From Planctomycetota bacterium (GTDB lineage Bacteria; Planctomycetota; PLA2; JAEUHO01): 6,096 nucleotides of DNA. The DNA lies in NCBI GenBank assembly GCA_026647295.1, contig JAPKHB010000246.1, positions 1 through 6,096 on the forward strand. Direction: 5' to 3'. Below, in pieces: positions 3,885 to 6,096 of the stretch; positions within the stretch are counted from its first letter, which is position 1; every line of letters starts with the position of its first letter. The translations under genes and the position numbers were made by a program. The notes beneath the pieces are model-generated. The model did no database searches, was not told where the DNA came from, and was given only the letters and a program-made list of their open reading frames with translations.

Positions 3885-4517
3885 GCGCGGCGGGCGCCGC
3901 GGCGGGGCGAGCACGGCGAGCAAATCGGCCACATCGGGCATCTGCGCGCGCAGGATCCGGCGCGCCTCGGCGTCGTCGAGCGGCGGCTTGTACGACCGGC
4001 GCGCGACGAGGGCGTCGTAGCGGTCGGCGAGGGCGAGCAGCCGGCCCGCGCGCCGGATCCAGGGCGGCAGCGGCCGGCGCCGCTGCGCGCCCGCGGGCCG
4101 CGGCGTGGCCCGGCGCTCCCGGCCGCTGCGCGGGTAGCTCTCGTCCGCCTCCTGCTCGTGGTGGAGCGGCGCGATGCGGTGCGCGGCGGGGAAGGCCGCG
4201 AGCTTCAGGAGATCGCCGACGGCGCCGGCCGCGTGGCGCCGGACGTGCGCGCGCTCGGGGGCGTCCAGCGCGCCGGGCTTGCGCAGCACGCGCAGGTCCA
4301 GGTCGGCCTTGCCCAGGTCGTGCAGCAGGGCGGCGACGGCCAGTTCACGCACCTGGGCCGCGTCCAGGCCGTCGGCCTCGCCCAACGCGATGGCGTGGCG
4401 CCCGACCCGGAGGCTGTGCCGGTAGGTGGCCAGGTCATGGCGCTTGAGCCGCATCGCCAGCGGCCGCACCTCGGGGTGGGCGAGCACCTCGCCCAGCAGC
4501 CGCACGGTCCTACGCAC
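3882..4517 (-). CDS. HD-GYP-type phosphohydrolase domain protein, variant GYP motif
   Basis: 211 residues from GTG 4517 to TAG 3884-3882. The HD-domain landmarks are in order: H34 (YRHSLRVG), HD pair H66-D67 with K70 (LLHDLGKADL), H95 (HVRRHAAGAVGDLL), H119-H120-E121 (PLHHEQEADESYP) and D165 in ALADRYDALVARRSYKPPL. This is the HD-GYP pattern, in which the usual HHE..DGxGYP is here HHEQEADESYP (Gly to Ser), followed by an Arg/Pro-rich stretch (130-150). HD-GYP proteins hydrolyse cyclic di-GMP with a di- or tri-iron site. The metal ligands are largely present, but the substrate-binding GYP is altered, so activity on c-di-GMP is uncertain. There is no receiver or sensor domain. The GTG start overlaps the mutY stop by 8 nt, indicating translational coupling. 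Confidence 0.8.
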   Translation of the reverse strand: MRRTVRLLGEVLAHPEVRPLAMRLKRHDLATYRHSLRVGRHAIALGEADGLDAAQVRELAVAALLHDLGKADLDLRVLRKPGALDAPERAHVRRHAAGAVGDLLKLAAFPAAHRIAPLHHEQEADESYPRSGRERRATPRPAGAQRRRPLPPWIRRAGRLLALADRYDALVARRSYKPPLDDAEARRILRAQMPDVADLLAVLAPPRRPPR

Positions 4518-5640
4518 GGCGCCCCCCCGCCCGCACGGGGGGGCGCCAGACCCCGCTACGCCGCAGCGCCTCCAGGGCCTTCTGGTTGGCGCGGGGAAAG
4601 GGGTAGCGGCCGAGTTCGTCGAGCGCGACGAAGCGCGGGGCCTCGCAGCCCAACGGGCGGGGCCGACCCGGGCCGGCCTCGCAGTGGAACAGGTGCAGGG
4701 TGATCCGGAAGTGGGAATAGGCGTGGGCGAGGCGCAGGAAGGGCGCGCGCACGGTGACGTCGAGCCCGGTCTCCTCCCGCACCTCGCGCCGGCAGGCCTG
4801 CGCCAGGGTCTCGCCCACGCGGCGCTTGCCGCCGGGAAACTCCCACAACCCCCCGAGCAGCGCATCGCCCGGCCGGCGGGCGATCAGCAGCCGCCCGCCG
4901 CGCCACACCAAACCGGCGGCGACGTGGTGGTGCGCAAGGTGCCGGCGGGCGGGGCGGCGGGGCAGCCGCGCGGCCAGGCCCAGGGCGCGGGCGCGGCACG
5001 CCGCGCGCAGGGGACAGGGCTCGCAGCGCGGCCGGCGCGGCAGGCACAAGGTCGCCCCGAGGTCCATCAGCGCCTGGTTCGAGTCCCCCGGCCGGCGCGT
5101 CGAGAGCAACTGGCCGGCGGCCGCCGACAGGCGGGCCCGCACGGCCGCCCGGCGCGGGTCCCCCCGCTCGCCCAGCAGCCGGGCGAGCACGCGCACCAGG
5201 TTGCCGTCCAGGGCCGGGACCCGCTCGCCGAAGGCGATGCTGGCCACGGCGGCGGCGGTGTAGGCGCCGAAGCCCGGCAGGCGGGCGAGGTCGGCCGCCG
5301 TCTGCGGCAGGCGCTCCCTCCCGGCGGCAACCAGCGCCCGGGCGGCGCGGCGCAGGTTGCGGGCCCGGGCGTAGTAGCCCAGGCCCTCCCATTCCTTCAG
5401 CACGGCCTGTTCGGTAGCGTCGGCCAACGCCCGCAGGTCGGGAAACCGGGTCAGGAAGCGTGGCCAGCGCTCCCGCGCCGTCTCGACCCGCGTCTGCTGG
5501 AGCATGACCTCCGAGATCCAGATCGCGTAGGGATCCCGGGTCGCACGCCAGGGCAGGGAACGGCCGTGGCGCGCGTACCACTCGAGCAGCCGCCGGCGCA
5601 GGCGGCCGGCGAGGGCGGTTGCAAGGGGCCTTTGGGGCAC
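4510..5640 (-). CDS. mutY: A/G-specific adenine DNA glycosylase MutY
   Basis: 376 residues from GTG 5640 to TAG 4512-4510, close to the usual ~350. MutY removes adenine paired with 8-oxoguanine in base excision repair. Visible landmarks: LPWR..DPYAIWISEVMLQQT with catalytic E44; the helix-hairpin-helix LPGFGAYTAAAVA (121-133); ALDGN with D145; the 4Fe-4S ligands C199-x6-C206-x2-C209-x5-C215. The C-terminal Nudix-like domain (about 236-360) that reads the oxidised guanine carries a complete Nudix signature (G271, E277, R285-E286-V287, E289-E290, G292), which many MutY proteins have lost. All key residues sit 7 positions later than in E. coli MutY, supporting GTG 5640. In-frame sequence upstream of this start would run antisense to the neighbouring gene's 3' end. 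The downstream HD-GYP gene overlaps it. Confidence 0.97.
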   Translation of the reverse strand: MPQRPLATALAGRLRRRLLEWYARHGRSLPWRATRDPYAIWISEVMLQQTRVETARERWPRFLTRFPDLRALADATEQAVLKEWEGLGYYARARNLRRAARALVAAGRERLPQTAADLARLPGFGAYTAAAVASIAFGERVPALDGNLVRVLARLLGERGDPRRAAVRARLSAAAGQLLSTRRPGDSNQALMDLGATLCLPRRPRCEPCPLRAACRARALGLAARLPRRPARRHLAHHHVAAGLVWRGGRLLIARRPGDALLGGLWEFPGGKRRVGETLAQACRREVREETGLDVTVRAPFLRLAHAYSHFRITLHLFHCEAGPGRPRPLGCEAPRFVALDELGRYPFPRANQKALEALRRSGVWRPPVRAGGRRA

Positions 5641-5650
5641 TCCGGTCCGC

Positions 5651-5656
5651 AGCGTA
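5651..5656 (-). promoter_or_regulatory. -10 box (TACGCT) of mutY
   Basis: Read on the minus strand, TACGCT is followed by 10 nt and then GTG 5640, so the leader would be only about 3 nt. It lies in the 37-bp gap after the upstream gene's stop. The fit is looser than for the three 6-7 nt cases, and read-through from the upstream gene is also possible. Confidence 0.4.
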
Positions 5657-5677
5657 CCGCCGCGGCTAGGGCACGCT

Positions 5678-6096
5678 TCAGGTGCCGCCGATGCAGAAGG
5701 GCAACTTGAACTTGGGCGGGCAGGGGCGCGGCGCCGCCCGGGTCGGGGACGCTGCGGGGAGCCTCTCGGGTGTGGAGGGTGCGCGCAGCCCTTCGGTCGC
5801 AGACGGTGCACGCAGCCCGGTACCCGGCGACGGCGCGTCGCCGTCCGGCGAGCCCAGGCCGCTGGCGGCGAAGGCGACGAGGGCGACGGAGCCGCCGGGC
5901 AGCGCGGGGGGCGCAAGCGCCACGGAGCCGGCGGCCCGGTACTCGAAGCCTTGGGAGGCGCGGGCGGTCGGCCGCACCTCGGTGCGGGGCGCCTCGACCC
6001 GGGCGTAGGCCCGGGGCGGGCCTTCGTTCGCCGCGACCGGACGAACGGCGCGCGGCGCCTGGAGGGCCGCCGCGGCCGGCGGAGGCCGCTGGCTCG
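5678..6096 (-). CDS. Pro/Ala-rich protein, C-terminal 138 residues (5' end outside the window)
   Basis: The minus-strand frame is open from the window edge to TGA 5680-5678, with almost all third positions G or C, as in the genuine genes. The protein is rich in Pro, Ala, Arg and Gly. It has AYARVEAPRTEVRPTARAS, then a moderately hydrophobic stretch holding two GSVAL segments (residues 70-88 of the visible part), a short tandem repeat (TGLRAPSA, TEGLRAPST, PERLPAAS) and the tail CPPKFKLPFCIGGT with two Cys. I recognise no domain. The disordered, repeat-bearing C-terminus suggests an envelope or linker-rich protein, but this is a guess. A GTG at 5977 exists, but the frame continues upstream without a break, so it is treated as internal. 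mutY follows 37 bp downstream on the same strand. Confidence 0.65.
   Translation of the reverse strand, partial: SQRPPPAAAALQAPRAVRPVAANEGPPRAYARVEAPRTEVRPTARASQGFEYRAAGSVALAPPALPGGSVALVAFAASGLGSPDGDAPSPGTGLRAPSATEGLRAPSTPERLPAASPTRAAPRPCPPKFKLPFCIGGT
5778..5818. repeat. Two near-identical 14-bp direct repeats at 27-bp period inside the partial gene
   Basis: GGTGCGCGCAGCCC (5778-5791) and GGTGCACGCAGCCC (5805-5818) differ at one base. The 27-bp period is nine codons and matches the repeated GLRAPS motif of the minus-strand protein, so this is an in-frame coding repeat. Confidence 0.6.

Noticed and set aside
4426..5709. A 427-codon plus-strand frame antisense to mutY
   Set aside because: mutY on the opposite strand has every catalytic and Fe-S residue; the plus frame is Gln/Gly/Arg/Ala-rich shadow sequence.
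1..6096. CRISPR array, transposase or phage genes
   Set aside because: No regularly spaced repeat-spacer units, no transposase or phage-like protein in any frame, and no terminal inverted repeats bounding a segment were seen.

Overview
The window is almost entirely very GC-rich bacterial chromosome, roughly three quarters G+C by eye with G/C-ending codons dominating every real gene. The exception is the first ~326 bases, which have ordinary composition and look like different DNA. The GC-rich part suits a Planctomycetota- or Myxococcota-like lineage: secreted VWA-like protein, multi-parvulin lipoprotein, GTG/TTG starts, Pro/Ala-rich linkers. That assignment is inference; no marker here settles it.

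Layout. 1-326: moderate-GC DNA with the C-terminal fragment of a membrane protein (minus strand) and a small perfect hairpin. 323-1630 (minus): secreted protein with a von Willebrand A-like fold and altered metal site. 1678-2808 (plus): lipoprotein with three tandem parvulin-like modules, divergent from the VWA gene across only 47 bp. 2877-2953 (plus): tRNA-Arg(UCU) with encoded CCA. 2954-3295: non-coding stretch with strong inverted repeats and a 12-bp direct repeat at 21-bp period. 3308-3583 (plus): small helical/coiled-coil protein, convergent with an 85-residue protein (3596-3853, minus). 3882-4517 (minus): variant HD-GYP protein whose start overlaps the stop of mutY (4510-5640, minus), a textbook A/G-mismatch adenine glycosylase with Fe-S cluster and C-terminal Nudix domain. 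5678-6096 (minus): C-terminal part of an unrecognised Pro/Ala-rich protein running off the window.

How it fits together. The VWA-like protein and the parvulin lipoprotein both act outside the cytoplasm and fire from overlapping, opposed promoters, so joint or mutually exclusive control is plausible. mutY and the HD-GYP gene are probably translationally coupled. The most notable signal is regulatory. In DNA where A/T is scarce, TAnnnT boxes lie exactly 6-7 nt before the start codons of three independent genes, implying leaderless transcripts. Similar boxes precede the tRNA, mutY and the 85-residue gene at other distances.
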